From Vescimonas fastidiosa (GTDB lineage Bacteria; Bacillota; Clostridia; Oscillospirales; Oscillospiraceae): DNA of 64,000 nt. Shown piece after piece: positions 16,200 through 26,300 of the stretch (position 1 is its first letter; every line of letters starts with the position of its first letter). The stretch covers positions 434,001-498,000 of the forward strand of contig NZ_AP023415.1 of NCBI RefSeq assembly GCF_018326305.1, in the 5' to 3' direction. The position numbers were made by a program, and so were the translations under genes. The notes below the pieces were generated by a model. The model was not told where the DNA came from, ran no database searches, and saw only the letters and a program-made list of their open reading frames with translations.

Positions 16200-17639
16200 A
16201 TGGCAGTATTGGAAGGCTTGGAGCCTCGTGGGGTACTTCATTGGTTTGAGGAGCTGTGCCGTATTCCCCACGGCAGTGGCAACACACAGGCCCTCAGCGA
16301 TTATCTGGTGCAGTTTGGCCGCGAGCGGGGCCTTGCGGTGCAGCAGGACGCGCTGGGGAATGTGATTCTCTGCAAGCCCGGCACCCCGGGCTATGAGAAC
16401 GCCCCCGCCGTGATGCTCCAGGGACACATGGACATGGTCTGCGAAATGGCTCCGGGCTGCACCAAGGACATGGCTCGTGAGGGTCTGGATCTGGTGGTGG
16501 ACGGGGATGCGATCTACGCCGAAGGCACCACCCTGGGCGCAGACGACGGCATCGCCGTGGCTATGGGCCTGGCCCTGCTGGATAGCCACGATATTCCCCA
16601 CCCGCCCCTGGAGGTCGTGCTTACGGTGGACGAGGAGGTCGGGATGAAGGGTGCCACCGGCATCGACCTGTCGGGCCTTAAGAGCCGCCTGCTTTTGAAC
16701 CTGGACTCCGAGACGGAGGGTGAGATCACCGCCGGATGCGCCGGTGCTGCCAGGGTTGATATTGCAGTGCCTGTAAAGCGGGATGCCTTCCCGGGAGAAA
16801 CGGTGGAAATCACTGTCTCCGGCCTTTTGGGCGGCCATTCCGGCGCTGCCATCGACCGGGGCCGGGCCAACGCCATGGTGCTGCTGGGCCGGATCTTGTA
16901 CGCATTTTTGCAGGAGAACAGCGGCCGTCTGGTCACGCTCTCCGGCGGCGGTAAGGATAACGCCATTCCCGTCGCTGCCAGCGCTGTTTTGACCGTGGCG
17001 GATGCGGAAAAGACAACGCTTATCTGCCAAAAGATGGAGAAGATCTTCCGCAGAGAGTTTGCTGTGGCCGACAGTGATATTACCGTCGCCGTGGCACCCT
17101 GCCGGAGTGATGTCCTGCCCATGGACGCTGACTCCACCCACCGGGTCCTGGCCCTGCTGCAGTGCGCTCCCAACGGTGTGCTGGAGCGGAGCAGGGAGGT
17201 AGAGGGCCTGGTCCAGACCTCTCTGAACCTGGGCATTCTCGCCACGGAGGCGGATTCCGTGGTGGCCACCTTCTGCGTGCGCAGCAATATGAACACGCAG
17301 AAGGAGATGCTTCTGCAGAAGCTGGAGCTGCTGTGTGACCTGCTGGGCGGCAAGATGTCTGTCAGCGGCAGCTACCCGGCCTGGGAGTTCCGGGAGGATT
17401 CTCCTCTGCGCTCTCTGATCGTAGAGGTGTTCACAGAGCAGTATGGCCACGCCCCCAAGATAGAGGTACTGCACGGCGGTGTGGAGTGCGGCATGCTGGC
17501 CGATAAGCTCCCCGGCCTGGACGCTGTGTCCATGGGCCCGGAGGTGAACCAGATCCATACGCCTCGGGAGCGGATGTATATTTCCTCCGTCCAGCGCACC
17601 TGGAACCTGGTCCTTGAGACCCTCCGCCGTCTGCACTGA
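16200..17639 (+). CDS. pepD: Aminoacyl-histidine dipeptidase (M20 family)
   Basis: PepD hydrolyses Xaa-His and other dipeptides in the cytoplasm, using two metal ions. The 479-residue protein has the M20C metal ligands in order: GHMDMVCE (His and Asp near residue 77), GADDGIAVA (bridging Asp), DEEVGMKGA (catalytic Glu then metal Glu) and HGGVECGM near 420 (final ligands). AGAGGAAAAG precedes the ATG. It stands alone with a terminator after it. Confidence 0.95.
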   Translation: MAVLEGLEPRGVLHWFEELCRIPHGSGNTQALSDYLVQFGRERGLAVQQDALGNVILCKPGTPGYENAPAVMLQGHMDMVCEMAPGCTKDMAREGLDLVVDGDAIYAEGTTLGADDGIAVAMGLALLDSHDIPHPPLEVVLTVDEEVGMKGATGIDLSGLKSRLLLNLDSETEGEITAGCAGAARVDIAVPVKRDAFPGETVEITVSGLLGGHSGAAIDRGRANAMVLLGRILYAFLQENSGRLVTLSGGGKDNAIPVAASAVLTVADAEKTTLICQKMEKIFRREFAVADSDITVAVAPCRSDVLPMDADSTHRVLALLQCAPNGVLERSREVEGLVQTSLNLGILATEADSVVATFCVRSNMNTQKEMLLQKLELLCDLLGGKMSVSGSYPAWEFREDSPLRSLIVEVFTEQYGHAPKIEVLHGGVECGMLADKLPGLDAVSMGPEVNQIHTPRERMYISSVQRTWNLVLETLRRLH

Positions 17640-17681
17640 AAACACATCCGGAGCCAAAGACGCCGGTAAATACGAATAAAT

Positions 17682-17716
17682 AAAGAAACGCGGCATTTCA
17701 AATGCCGCGTTTCTTT
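17682..17716. terminator. pepD terminator
   Basis: A 17-bp stem (AAAGAAACGCGGCATTT and its complement) with a two-base loop. An almost identical hairpin recurs at 17918-17957, so the 200-bp repeat sits between two terminator copies. Confidence 0.8.
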
Positions 17717-17917
17717 CAGCGTATTAAAAAGCCTCGCAGAGTTTGCCGCCCGCAGGCGGCAAAGAAATAAAATCATTTTCTCTCGCGACATGTGCGTGAG
17801 AGAAAATACCGCTCAGGCTGCCAGTGTGGAATTTGTCCGTTATAGACGGACAAATTATGCGCGCAGCAGACTGTGGGCCTTTTGTCGGAAAAACCCGGAG
17901 GGTTTTTCGACAGTCTC
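17717..17917 (+). repeat. 200-bp structured repeat, copy 1
   Basis: Four hairpins in a row: TTTGCCGCC/GGCGGCAAA (17742-17763), ATTTTCTCTC/GAGAGAAAAT (17775-17807), ATTTGTCCGT/ACGGACAAAT (17831-17855) and TGTCGGAAAAACCC/GGGTTTTTCGACA (17883-17912). The reverse complement of 36768-36969 is nearly the same sequence. In the third stem the two copies differ at two base pairs, and both changes keep the pairing. This suggests selection on RNA (or hairpin DNA) structure. No coding frame is shared. Strand is set arbitrarily. Confidence 0.75.
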
Positions 17918-17957
17918 AGAGAAACGCGGCACTTCAAAATGCCGCGTTTCTTTTCTT
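17918..17957. terminator. htrA terminator
   Basis: A GAAACGCGGCA hairpin with T-rich flanks on both sides, just downstream of the minus-strand protease gene; nearly a copy of the hairpin at 17682-17716. Confidence 0.75.
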
Positions 17958-17963
17958 TGTGAT

Positions 17964-19334
17964 TTATCCTCTTCCGAAGAAGTAGTCATACAGGGAGCCA
18001 AAGCTGTTGCCGCCGTTCTGCTGATCCTGCTGATTCTGCTGACCCTGCTGATTCTGCTGGCCTTGCTGGCTGTCCTGCACCGTATCGTCGGCCTTTACAT
18101 CAAAGGTCAGGCTGGTGGTGTGGCTGCTTCCGTCACGGAAGTAGGTCACCGTCACGGTGTCCCCGGCCTTGTGCCCCTTCTTGGCGGCGGTAAGGTCCTC
18201 CATGGAGGCAATGTCGGTGCTGTCCACCTTGGTGATCACATCCCCCATCCGCAGTCCGGCCTTTTCACCGGCTCCGCCCTTGTTTACGCTGTAAACGAAG
18301 GCACCGCTCTTTTGCTCAATTTGATAATGAGCCGCCATCTGCTCGGTCATAGTCCCGGCGGTAATGCCGAAGGAGGGCTTATCCGTCACCTGGCCGTTTT
18401 CCATAATGTCCGTGATAATGGCCTGCACATCCCCGATGGGAATGGCGAAGCCCAGACCCTCCACAGTGGTGTCGGAATAGCTGGAATACTTGGCGGACAC
18501 AATGCCCACCACCTCGCCATACAGGTTCATCAGCGGGCCGCCGGAGTTGCCGGGGTTGATGGAGGCGTCCACCTGGATCATGTTAAAGGGTGTGCCGTCC
18601 ACATTGATGGCCCGGTCGCAGCAGGATACGATGCCCTGGCTCATGGAGAAGGTCAGCTCCCCCAGGGGATTGCCGATGGCCAGCACCGAGTCGCCTACAT
18701 TCACGTTGCTGCTGTTGCCCAGAGTCACCGGCTGTAGGTCTGTGGCGTTGATTTTCAGCACCGCCACATCGTAGTCACTGTCGCTGCCCACCACCGTGGC
18801 CGGGTACTCCCTGCCGTCATGCAGCGTCACCGTAACCGAGGACGCGCCACTGACGACATGGTGGTTGGTCACGATATAGCCGTCCTGTGTGATAATGAAT
18901 CCGCTGCCGGAGGAGGCAGACTGCACGGACTGACCGAAAATGTTGGTGGACACGGAGGAGCAGTTGATGCTCACCACGCTGTTTACCGTGGAGGCGTATA
19001 CCTCCGCCGGAGACATGAGGGTTTGGCCGCTGACCTGCTTCACGGTGATCTCCGACGCCGTGCGATTGCTCTGCCGGATCGTGGTCTTGCCGCTGCTGGA
19101 GAGAGCTGCGCCGCCGTAGCCTGCCGCGCCGCCTACCACCGCGCAGGCCAGGAGCAAGGCTGTGACCTTTACACCGGCCTTTTGCCAGAAGGAGGGCTTT
19201 TTCGCCGCCGCCGGCACCTCCGCCCAGCCCGGGTCGAGCGGTGTATTGTGCTGCTCGTTGTAATTAAAATGGTACAGGTTTTCAGGGTTGTTGTACCCCT
19301 GCTCCTCGTGACGGAAATCGTTATTTTCGCTCAT
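17964..19334 (-). CDS. HtrA/DegP-like membrane-anchored serine protease
   Basis: This protein handles misfolded or signalling proteins outside the membrane. The 456-residue chain has a cytoplasmic N-terminus, one membrane anchor (about residues 54-79), a trypsin-like S1C domain and one PDZ domain (about 310-400). The catalytic triad is visible: His-159 in VTNHHVV, Asp-189 in YDVAVLKI and Ser-264 in NPGNSGGP. The last 40 residues are Gln/Asn-rich (repeats of QQGQQNQ) and end in YDYFFGRG, a low-complexity tail unusual for the family. GGAGG precedes the ATG. It is a single gene. Confidence 0.93.
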   Translation of the reverse strand: MSENNDFRHEEQGYNNPENLYHFNYNEQHNTPLDPGWAEVPAAAKKPSFWQKAGVKVTALLLACAVVGGAAGYGGAALSSSGKTTIRQSNRTASEITVKQVSGQTLMSPAEVYASTVNSVVSINCSSVSTNIFGQSVQSASSGSGFIITQDGYIVTNHHVVSGASSVTVTLHDGREYPATVVGSDSDYDVAVLKINATDLQPVTLGNSSNVNVGDSVLAIGNPLGELTFSMSQGIVSCCDRAINVDGTPFNMIQVDASINPGNSGGPLMNLYGEVVGIVSAKYSSYSDTTVEGLGFAIPIGDVQAIITDIMENGQVTDKPSFGITAGTMTEQMAAHYQIEQKSGAFVYSVNKGGAGEKAGLRMGDVITKVDSTDIASMEDLTAAKKGHKAGDTVTVTYFRDGSSHTTSLTFDVKADDTVQDSQQGQQNQQGQQNQQDQQNGGNSFGSLYDYFFGRG

Positions 19335-19532
19335 AGTATTGGCCTCCTGTCGTTTCTGTTATTTGAGGATATTTTTCCGCGCCGGGTGCTTGTGGTCAGC
19401 GGAAAAATGTTGTATACTGTGTTAAACTTTCCCGGGACGCCTGCTTTCGTCCTATGCTCCTTATCATAACCCTTTATCTTAATTGAAGCTTTAAGAATAT
19501 ATGAATTTTTTTAAGAAGGGAGGAATTTTTCC

Positions 19533-21141
19533 TTGCTGAAACTGGAACAGGTCAAGCGCCGCCCGGAGGAATCGGAGGATTGCCTGCGGGAAAAGGCGGC
19601 CGCTCTCCTGCGCATTCCCCCGGAGGAAATTCTCTCCCTGACCGTTCTGCGCAGGGCGGTGGATGCCAGGCCCCCTATCTGCCTGGTCTACACCCTGGCT
19701 GTGGAGGTGAAAAATGAAAGGGCGGTGCTGCGGCGCAGCCGGTGCAGGCAGGTGTCCCCGTATTTTCCCCAAAGATACACTTTTATCGGCACCGAATCGG
19801 CACCGAATTGGCACCAAACGGCACCAAATGTCCTGCCTCCCGTGGTGGTGGGGGCAGGCCCGGCGGGGCTGTTTGCGACCCTGCTATTGGCCCGGGCTGG
19901 GCTTCGGCCCATCCTCTTAGAGCGGGGCCAGCCCGTGGAGCAGAGGCAAAAGGATGTGGAAAATTTTTGGTCCGGCGGGCCCCTTCTTCCCAACTCCAAT
20001 GTGCAGTTTGGCGAGGGCGGCGCCGGGGCTTTTTCCGACGGAAAGCTAAACACCGGCACCAAGGATCCGCGCCATCGCTTCATCCTGGAGGAGCTGGTTT
20101 CCTGCGGCGCGCCGGAGAGCATTCTCGTGGATGCCAAGCCCCATGTGGGTACGGATATGCTCCATATTACCCTGAAAAATATGAAGAAAAAAGCTCCTCT
20201 CTCTGGGGGCGGACATCCGCTTCGGCCATCGGCTGGAGGGGATAGAGACCCGGCAGGGACAACTGACGGGTATCACCGTCGCCCATGGGGAAGAAATTTA
20301 CGCCTTGCCTGTCCGCAATCTGATTTTAGCGTTGGGCCACAGCGCCCGGGACACGGTGGAAAGGCTCTATGGTCAGGGCCTTTTTATGGAGGCCAAGCCC
20401 TTTGCCGTGGGGGTGCGTATCGAGCATCTGCAAAGCCGCATGGATGCCGTGCAGTATAAGGAATATGCCGGGCATCCGGCCCTGCCTGTGAGCAGCTACA
20501 AGCTCTCCTGCCACCTGCCCGACGGACGGGGCGTGTTCTCCTTCTGTGTCTGTCCAGGGGGACAGGTGGTGGCGGCGGCCTCGGAGCCCCGGCGTACCGT
20601 TACCAACGGTATGAGTGAGTATGCCCGCAGCGGCGAGAACATCAACGGCGGCCTGCTGGTGGGCGTGAGCCCAAGGGATTTTGGCAGCGACCATCCCCTG
20701 GCGGGCATCGCTTTTCAGCGGCGGCTGGAGGAGGCGGCCTACCGCCTGGGCGGCGGCTTTACGGCGCCCTGTCAGCGGGTGGAGGATTTTCTGCATCACC
20801 GTCCCTCCACGGGCTGCGCAAGCGTGAGGCCCAGCTATCGGCCCGGCGTGCGCTACGCCGACCTTCACGACTGTCTGCCCGATTTCATCGCCGGAGCTCT
20901 GGAGCAGGCTCTGCCCCTTTTGGATAAAAAGCTTCCGGGCTTTGCCGACGGTGACGCCCTGCTTACAGCGGTGGAGAGCCGTTCTTCTGCCCCGGTACGC
21001 ATACCCCGGAACGAGGACTACGAGAGCAATATCACCGGACTTTACCCCTGCGGCGAGGGGGCCGGGTACGCAGGGGGGATCTTGTCGGCGGCGGCGGACG
21101 GGATGCGCTGTGCGGAAAAAATTTTGGCGAAAAATCTGTGA
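19533..21141 (+). pseudogene. FAD-dependent oxidoreductase (COG2509-like), frameshifted
   Basis: Two overlapping frames make one protein of about 535 residues. The first (from a TTG start at 19533 with GGGAGG upstream) has the family's N-terminal domain, the FAD motif VVVGAGPAGLFATLLLARAG and the GAGAFSDGKLNTG block. It loses the frame within A6 at 20187-20192 (codons ATG AAG AAA AAA G). Removing one A restores KKKLLSLGADIRFGHRLEG, and the downstream frame then runs unbroken to 21141 through NLILALGHSARDT and the C-terminal FAD motif GEGAGYAGGI. The long intact second half means the event is recent, or a sequencing or assembly error in a homopolymer. A -1 slippery site does not fit the geometry. 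Confidence 0.8.
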
Positions 21142-21178
21142 TTTTATGCCGGTTTATGAATAAGGAGGACTATATAAA

Positions 21179-22144
21179 ATGAAAAAAATTGCGGCGGCGG
21201 ATGTGTTTTTTACCCCGGAGCATCGGGAGCAAATTGAGAAAACCGCAGCAGAGTGCGGCTATACCGTGGACTTTTACCCGGACGGACATCTGCCTCCGGA
21301 GAGAGCGGCGGAGTATGAGATTGTTTATGGGTGCTGCCTGCCCGGAGAGCTGAAGGCGGCGGCCAATTTGAAATGGTTTTGCTGCAGCTTCGCCGGGGTA
21401 GATATCTATATGGACGAAAGCATTTATCCCCATCCGGGGGTGCTGCTGAGCAATTCCTCCGGGGCCTACGGCATTACCATTGCTGAGCATATCATCATGG
21501 TGACGCTGATGCTCTTGCGGCGGATGCCGGAATTTGAAAAGGTGGTTCGGGAGAGAGGATGGCTGCGCACGCTGCCCATGCGCTCCATTTGCGGCAGCAG
21601 CATTACCATCCTGGGCACCGGGGACATCGGCACCAATTTCGCCGTCCGGGCCAGGGCCCTGGGAGCCAAGGCGGTGCGGGGTGTGCGCCGGACCCAAAAG
21701 GCCGGGGACCCCGCTTACGATGCGATGTATACCTTTGCGGAGCTTGACAGCGTCCTGCCCAAGACGGAAATCCTTGTTATGGCCCTGCCGGGTACCCCGG
21801 AAACCCATCACATCCTCTCCCGGGAGCGCATTGCCCTGCTGCCGGAGGGGGCGTATGTGGTGAATGTGGGCCGGGGCAGCGCCATTGACCAGGAGGCTCT
21901 GATGGAGGCCCTGAACGGCGGACACCTGGCCGGGGCGGCTTTGGATGTGATGGTCCCGGAGCCTCTGCCCAAGGATCACCCTCTGTGGGATACCAAGAAT
22001 CTGCTCCTCACCCCCCACATCAGCGGCAATATGTCCCTGGGCATTACCTGCGACCGGGATGTGGCCCTGTTCTGCGAGGACCTAAAAAATTTCGCCTCCG
22101 GGAAGAAGTTAAAGCGCTTCGTGGATCGCTCCCTGGGTTACTAA
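21179..22144 (+). CDS. D-isomer specific 2-hydroxyacid dehydrogenase
   Basis: The family reduces 2-keto acids to D-2-hydroxy acids, or the reverse, with NAD(P)H. The 321-residue protein has the NAD motif LGTGDIGTNFAVRARALG at about residues 142-159. The catalytic Arg is in NVGRGSAID (near 231), the Glu in VPEPLPKDHPLW (near 260) and the His in TPHISG (near 279). AAGGAGG lies upstream of the ATG, 37 bases after the frameshifted oxidoreductase, so it may share that transcript. The substrate cannot be read from sequence; phosphoglycerate, lactate and glyoxylate enzymes look alike at this level. Confidence 0.88.
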   Translation: MKKIAAADVFFTPEHREQIEKTAAECGYTVDFYPDGHLPPERAAEYEIVYGCCLPGELKAAANLKWFCCSFAGVDIYMDESIYPHPGVLLSNSSGAYGITIAEHIIMVTLMLLRRMPEFEKVVRERGWLRTLPMRSICGSSITILGTGDIGTNFAVRARALGAKAVRGVRRTQKAGDPAYDAMYTFAELDSVLPKTEILVMALPGTPETHHILSRERIALLPEGAYVVNVGRGSAIDQEALMEALNGGHLAGAALDVMVPEPLPKDHPLWDTKNLLLTPHISGNMSLGITCDRDVALFCEDLKNFASGKKLKRFVDRSLGY

Positions 22145-22188
22145 GCCCCTGAAAATGCCCTGCGGGAGCGCAGGAAAAAAATTGCGCT

Positions 22189-22222
22189 AAAAAAAGAACC
22201 GCCCCCGGGCGGTTCTTTTTTA
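22189..22222. terminator. Bidirectional terminator
   Basis: AAAGAACCGCCC/GGGCGGTTCTTT stem with A- and T-runs on the two sides, between two convergent genes. Confidence 0.85.
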
Positions 22223-22234
22223 TAGGTGATAGAA

Positions 22235-22831
22235 TTACCGGTCCAGCTCTTTATCCAGCTCGTCCAAAGCAGTGAGCATTTCGCCAAAGCCGGACAGGTC
22301 CGACTCCTGGACCACATTTTTGGCCGTCTCCAGCTTCTCGGCAAAGCGCTGCAAAAGCTCCTCATAGCGTACCCGGTTTTCATTGCACCAGCTTCGCTGC
22401 TGGGCGACCAGGGTGTGGATGCGCTGGATGGCCTGGGCCCGGAACTCCTCCGTCCGCCGGTGGGCGCTGATCTCGATTTCCGCAATGTGGTCACGGATTT
22501 TTGCGTACTCGTCGGCCTGCTCCTGCAAAAGCCCGCACCGCTCCTCCATTTCCCGCATAGCGTCCTGCAGGTCACGGTTTTCCTGGGCTAAGCGCTGGTT
22601 TTGCTGGGAAAGCTCGTCCTTTTCCCGAGAGGAAGATTCATAGCTGTCCAAACGGCTGCGCAGGGCGGCAACCTCCTGGCGGAGTCCGTCGTTTTCCTGG
22701 GAAAGGGCCTGATTTTGCTGGGTCAGCTTCTCCAGCTGGGCCTGATTTTCCTGGGTGATCTTCTTGATATAGGCGACCACATCCTCCCGGTCGAAGCCGC
22801 CGAACATACGAGTTCTGAAATTTGTACTCAT
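22235..22831 (-). CDS. DivIVA-like coiled-coil protein
   Basis: A 198-residue protein with a short N-terminal segment like DivIVA/GpsB proteins (FGGFDREDVVAYIKKI, residues about 10-25), which binds curved membrane at poles and septa. An almost continuous coiled coil follows, rich in Gln, Glu and Leu heptads, up to about residue 130; the C-terminal region is helical and acidic. The ATG at 22831 follows GGAGG. It is probably a cell-division or polar scaffold protein, but its partner is not visible here. Confidence 0.8.
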   Translation of the reverse strand: MSTNFRTRMFGGFDREDVVAYIKKITQENQAQLEKLTQQNQALSQENDGLRQEVAALRSRLDSYESSSREKDELSQQNQRLAQENRDLQDAMREMEERCGLLQEQADEYAKIRDHIAEIEISAHRRTEEFRAQAIQRIHTLVAQQRSWCNENRVRYEELLQRFAEKLETAKNVVQESDLSGFGEMLTALDELDKELDR

Positions 22832-22895
22832 AGATGTCCTCCATTTTCCCTGCCTATTTCCCAAAAACCGCAGGAAATCATTGTTTTCATACCTT

Positions 22896-22924
22896 ACCAT
22901 AGCACAAAATTAACCATATGACAA
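22896..22924 (-). promoter_or_regulatory. Promoter of the DivIVA-like gene
   Basis: TTGTCA (22919-22924) and TATGGT (22896-22901) on the minus strand, 17-base spacer. Confidence 0.5.
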
Positions 22925-23047
22925 GCAGGAAAATGGACAGAGTAAAGGATATTGGTGCAGATTCTGCATATTTATCTGTGTTCACGGCTGTGTTCATGGA
23001 GCGCACCATCGTCGGATTGGGACGAATATTTCATGGAAAAAAGTAAT

Positions 23048-23093
23048 AAAAATCCCTGAAATCGCTGCATTCTCAGCAATTTCAGGGATTTTT
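23048..23093. terminator. tRNA-Pro terminator
   Basis: A 12-bp AATCCCTGAAAT/ATTTCAGGGATT stem with A/T flanks, directly past the 3' end of the tRNA. Nothing recognised lies between 22925 and 23047. Confidence 0.8.
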
Positions 23094-23095
23094 TG

Positions 23096-23172
23096 TGGTC
23101 GGAGCGGAGGGATTCGAACCCTCGGCCTCATGGACCCGAACCATGCGCGATACCAAGCTTCGCCACGCCCCG
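23096..23172 (-). tRNA. tRNA-Pro (anticodon CGG)
   Basis: Full cloverleaf on the minus strand with encoded CCA. The acceptor stem is CGGGGCG/CGCTCCG, the anticodon loop TTCGGGT (bases 34-36 CGG, reading codon CCG), and the T-arm GAGGG-TTCGAAT-CCCTC. Length is 77 bases with CCA. Confidence 0.96.
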
Positions 23173-23190
23173 TTTTTTCATAGCTTTCTT

Positions 23191-23219
23191 ATTATAGGGA
23201 TTTTTGCCCCCAATGTCAA
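23191..23219 (-). promoter_or_regulatory. tRNA-Pro promoter
   Basis: Consensus TTGACA (23214-23219) and TATAAT (23191-23196) on the minus strand with a 17-base spacer, about 18 bases before the tRNA. Confidence 0.8.
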
Positions 23220-23264
23220 GGGGTTTTACACCGGATAGGACAGGAAAAATATACGAACAGATGT

Positions 23265-23293
23265 TTGCAGTTGGCCTTGCGCTATGGTATAAT
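23265..23293 (+). promoter_or_regulatory. addBA promoter
   Basis: TTTGCA (23265-23270) and TATAAT (23288-23293), 17-base spacer, about 34 bases before the addB start. Confidence 0.65.
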
Positions 23294-23326
23294 CGAAAAT
23301 AAGAAAAAACAGGGAGGTATAAGCGT

Positions 23327-26300
23327 ATGCTGCAGCTTTGGATCGGCCGGGCAGGCACGGGAAAATCCGAGCGGATTCTGGAGACGATGAAGCGTGACTG
23401 CCGCACCCGGGGACAGGTGCTTATTGTTCCGGAGCATGTGTCCCACGAGGCGGAGGTGGCGCTGTGCCGGGCTTTGGGCGACACAGCCAGCCGGTATGCA
23501 GAGGTGCTGAGTTTGCGTAACCTTTCCGGGCGCGTGCTGGGAGAGGTGGGTGGCTTGTCTGATTTCACCCTGGACGGGGGCGGCAAGCTGCTGACCATGC
23601 GCATGGCACTGCAAGAGGTGGCCGGAAGCCTCCATGTGTTCAATAATCCCTCCCGGCGGGCGGCGTTTTTGGAGCAGCTTGTGGCCCTGATGGACGAGCT
23701 GTACGCCTACGAAATCGCCCCGGAGGAGATGTATGTCCGGGTGCAGGAGGCCCCGGGACAGCGAGGGGACAAGCTGCGGGATGTGGCCCTGCTCTACGCT
23801 GCCTACGACGCTCGGCTCCGGGAAGGGGGGCGGGATGCCCGATCCCGGGTGCAGAAGCTTCGGGATGCCCTGCCGCAGTCAGACTATCTGCGGGATAAAG
23901 ATGTGTTTTTTGACGGCTTCTCCTATTTTAATAAAGTGGAAGAGGGAATTTTGGAGACGGTCTTGCAGCAGGCACACAGCGTTACTGTGACCCTTTTGGG
24001 GGACCGCTCTGCTTCCGACATATTCCAAAACGCCTTCCGACAGCGCCAGAGGCTCGTGCGCATGGCCCGGCAGATGGGGCAGCGGTGCGAGATGGAGTTT
24101 ATGGAGCGTCAGGAAAATTCGGCCTTGGGACATCTGGAACGGTACTTTTTCGGGGCGGCGGCCCCGGAGCGGTCCGGCGGAGAGGACCAGGTGAAGCTGT
24201 ACGAGGCTACCACCGCCTACGCGGAGGTGGAGTATGCGGCGGCACAAATCCGGCAGATGCTTTCCCGGGGCTATCGCTGCCGGGACATCGCCGTGACAGC
24301 CCGGAACCTGGAGGAGTACGGCCCGCTGCTGGAGCATATTTTTGCCCGGGACGGCATTCCGGTCTATATGAGCCGCCGCAGCGATATCCTGCAAAAGCCG
24401 CCGCTGCTGCTGATTCTGGGCGCACTGGACGCCGTGACCGGCGGCTTTGAATACGAGGATATGTTCCGATACCTGAAAACCGGCCTGGCGGGCATCGACC
24501 GGGCGGAGTGCGACGCACTGGAAAACTATGTGGTCCTGTGGGGGATTCGGGGAAAAATGTGGCTGCGGGATGTGGCCTGGACGGCAAATCCCGATGGATA
24601 CGGCGCGGATATGACCCCGGAGCGCCAGGCACGGCTGGACGAAATCAACACCATTCGGGAAAAGGTACGGCTGCCGCTGCTGGCCCTGTACGAGAGCATG
24701 GGTGCGCCCTCGGCGGCGGTGAAAAAAGCGGAGGCTGTGTACCGCTTTGCCCAGCAGGCAGGGGTGCCGGAGCTTTTGCAGCAGCAGGTGCAGCACCTTC
24801 TGGAGACCGGACGGGTGCAGACGGCAGAGGAGTACCGCCAGCTATGGGAAATTTTCTGCGGCGTGCTGGACCAGTTTGCGGAGATCCTGGGCGATACGCC
24901 TCTGAGCGGGGAGGAATTTTGCCGGATGCTACGGCTGGTGCTGACCCAGTACAGCGTGGCCACCATTCCGGCCACCCTGGACCAGGTGAAGGTCAGCGAG
25001 ATGACCCGGGCCGACCGCAGAAGGGTGCGGTCACTTTTCCTGCTGGGGTGCAACGACCATGTGCTGCCCCAGGTGAACCAGAGCGGCGGCATATTGGACC
25101 GCAAGGACAGAAGCTTTTTGCAGGAGCATGACCTGCCATTGGCGGATGCATCCTTTGACGAATTGGACAATGAATTGCAAAATATTTACTCGGCCCTGAC
25201 CCAGCCCACGGAGCGGCTGTGCGTGAGCTATCCCACGGTGTCACTGGAGGGGAGCGCCCTGCGCCCTGCCTTCGTGGTGGAGCGTATCCGGCGGCTTTTG
25301 CCCCAGGTGCCGGTGCAAAAGGAGGATGGCGCATACCGTCTCGGTGTGCCTGCCACGGCTTTGGAAATCGCGGGACGCTATCCGGGCAGCGCTCTGGCGG
25401 ACTATTTCCGGCGGGACGGAGAAAACGGTCGGGTGCTGGAGGCCATCGCCCGGGCGGAGCAGATGGAGCGGGGACGGCTGTCACCGGAGGCGGTGCGTGC
25501 CCTGTACGGAACCCAGGTGCAGATGTCCGCGTCCCGGATGGATCGCATGAAAAGCTGTCATTTCGGCTACTTCATGGAGTACGGTCTGCGGGCTAAGGAG
25601 CGAAAAACCGCCGGATTCCAGGCACCGGAAATCGGAACCTTCCTCCACTATCTGCTGGAAAATGTGCTGCGCACGGTTCGGGACCGGGGCGGCTTTGCCT
25701 GCGTGGAGACGGAGGAGCTGGACGCACTGGTGGAGCAGTTCACCGGAGAATTCGCCCGGACGAAAATCGATCGGTACAGCGAGAAAAGCGCGCGGTTCCG
25801 CTATCTGTTTGAGCGGCTGCAAAGGACCGCCTGCGCAGTGGTGCGGAGCATTGCCGATGAAATGCGGCAGTCGGACTTTAAGCTGCTGGAGTTCGAGATG
25901 AATTTCGGCGGGAAGGATGCGGATCTGCCGGCAGTCTGCGTGGAGCGGGAGGGGATCTCCCTGCGGGTCGTGGGCAAGGTGGACCGAGTGGACGGCTGGG
26001 TAAAGGACGGGAGGCTCTACCTGCGGGTGGTGGACTATAAGACCGGGAAAAAATCCTTTGACCTCAGCGAGGTGCAGTACGGCTTGGGCATACAGATGCT
26101 GCTGTACCTCTTTGCCCTGGAAAAGGAGGGGCAGGCACACTTCGGAATGCCGGTGGTGCCGGCGGGGCTGCTGTATCTCCCGGCAAAGGATGTGATCGTG
26201 CGAGAGAAGCGGGGAGCATCGGAGGAGAAAATCCGCAGTGATGTGCAGGCGGAGCTGCGGCGCAGCGGTCTGCTTTTGCAGGATGCGGAGGTTTTGCAGG

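Noticed and set aside
14587..17696. Two long minus-strand frames opposite the FAD oxidoreductase and pepD
   Set aside because: Antisense shadows of clearly functional plus-strand genes.
20187..20193. Programmed frameshift at AAAAAAG
   Set aside because: The zero frame reads AAA AAA G, not A AAA AAG, and the needed shift is +1 (or loss of one A). Homopolymer error or mutation is simpler, though transcript slippage cannot be excluded.
23096..23172. Small protein frames across the tRNA-Pro gene
   Set aside because: The tRNA cloverleaf, promoter and terminator fully explain the segment.
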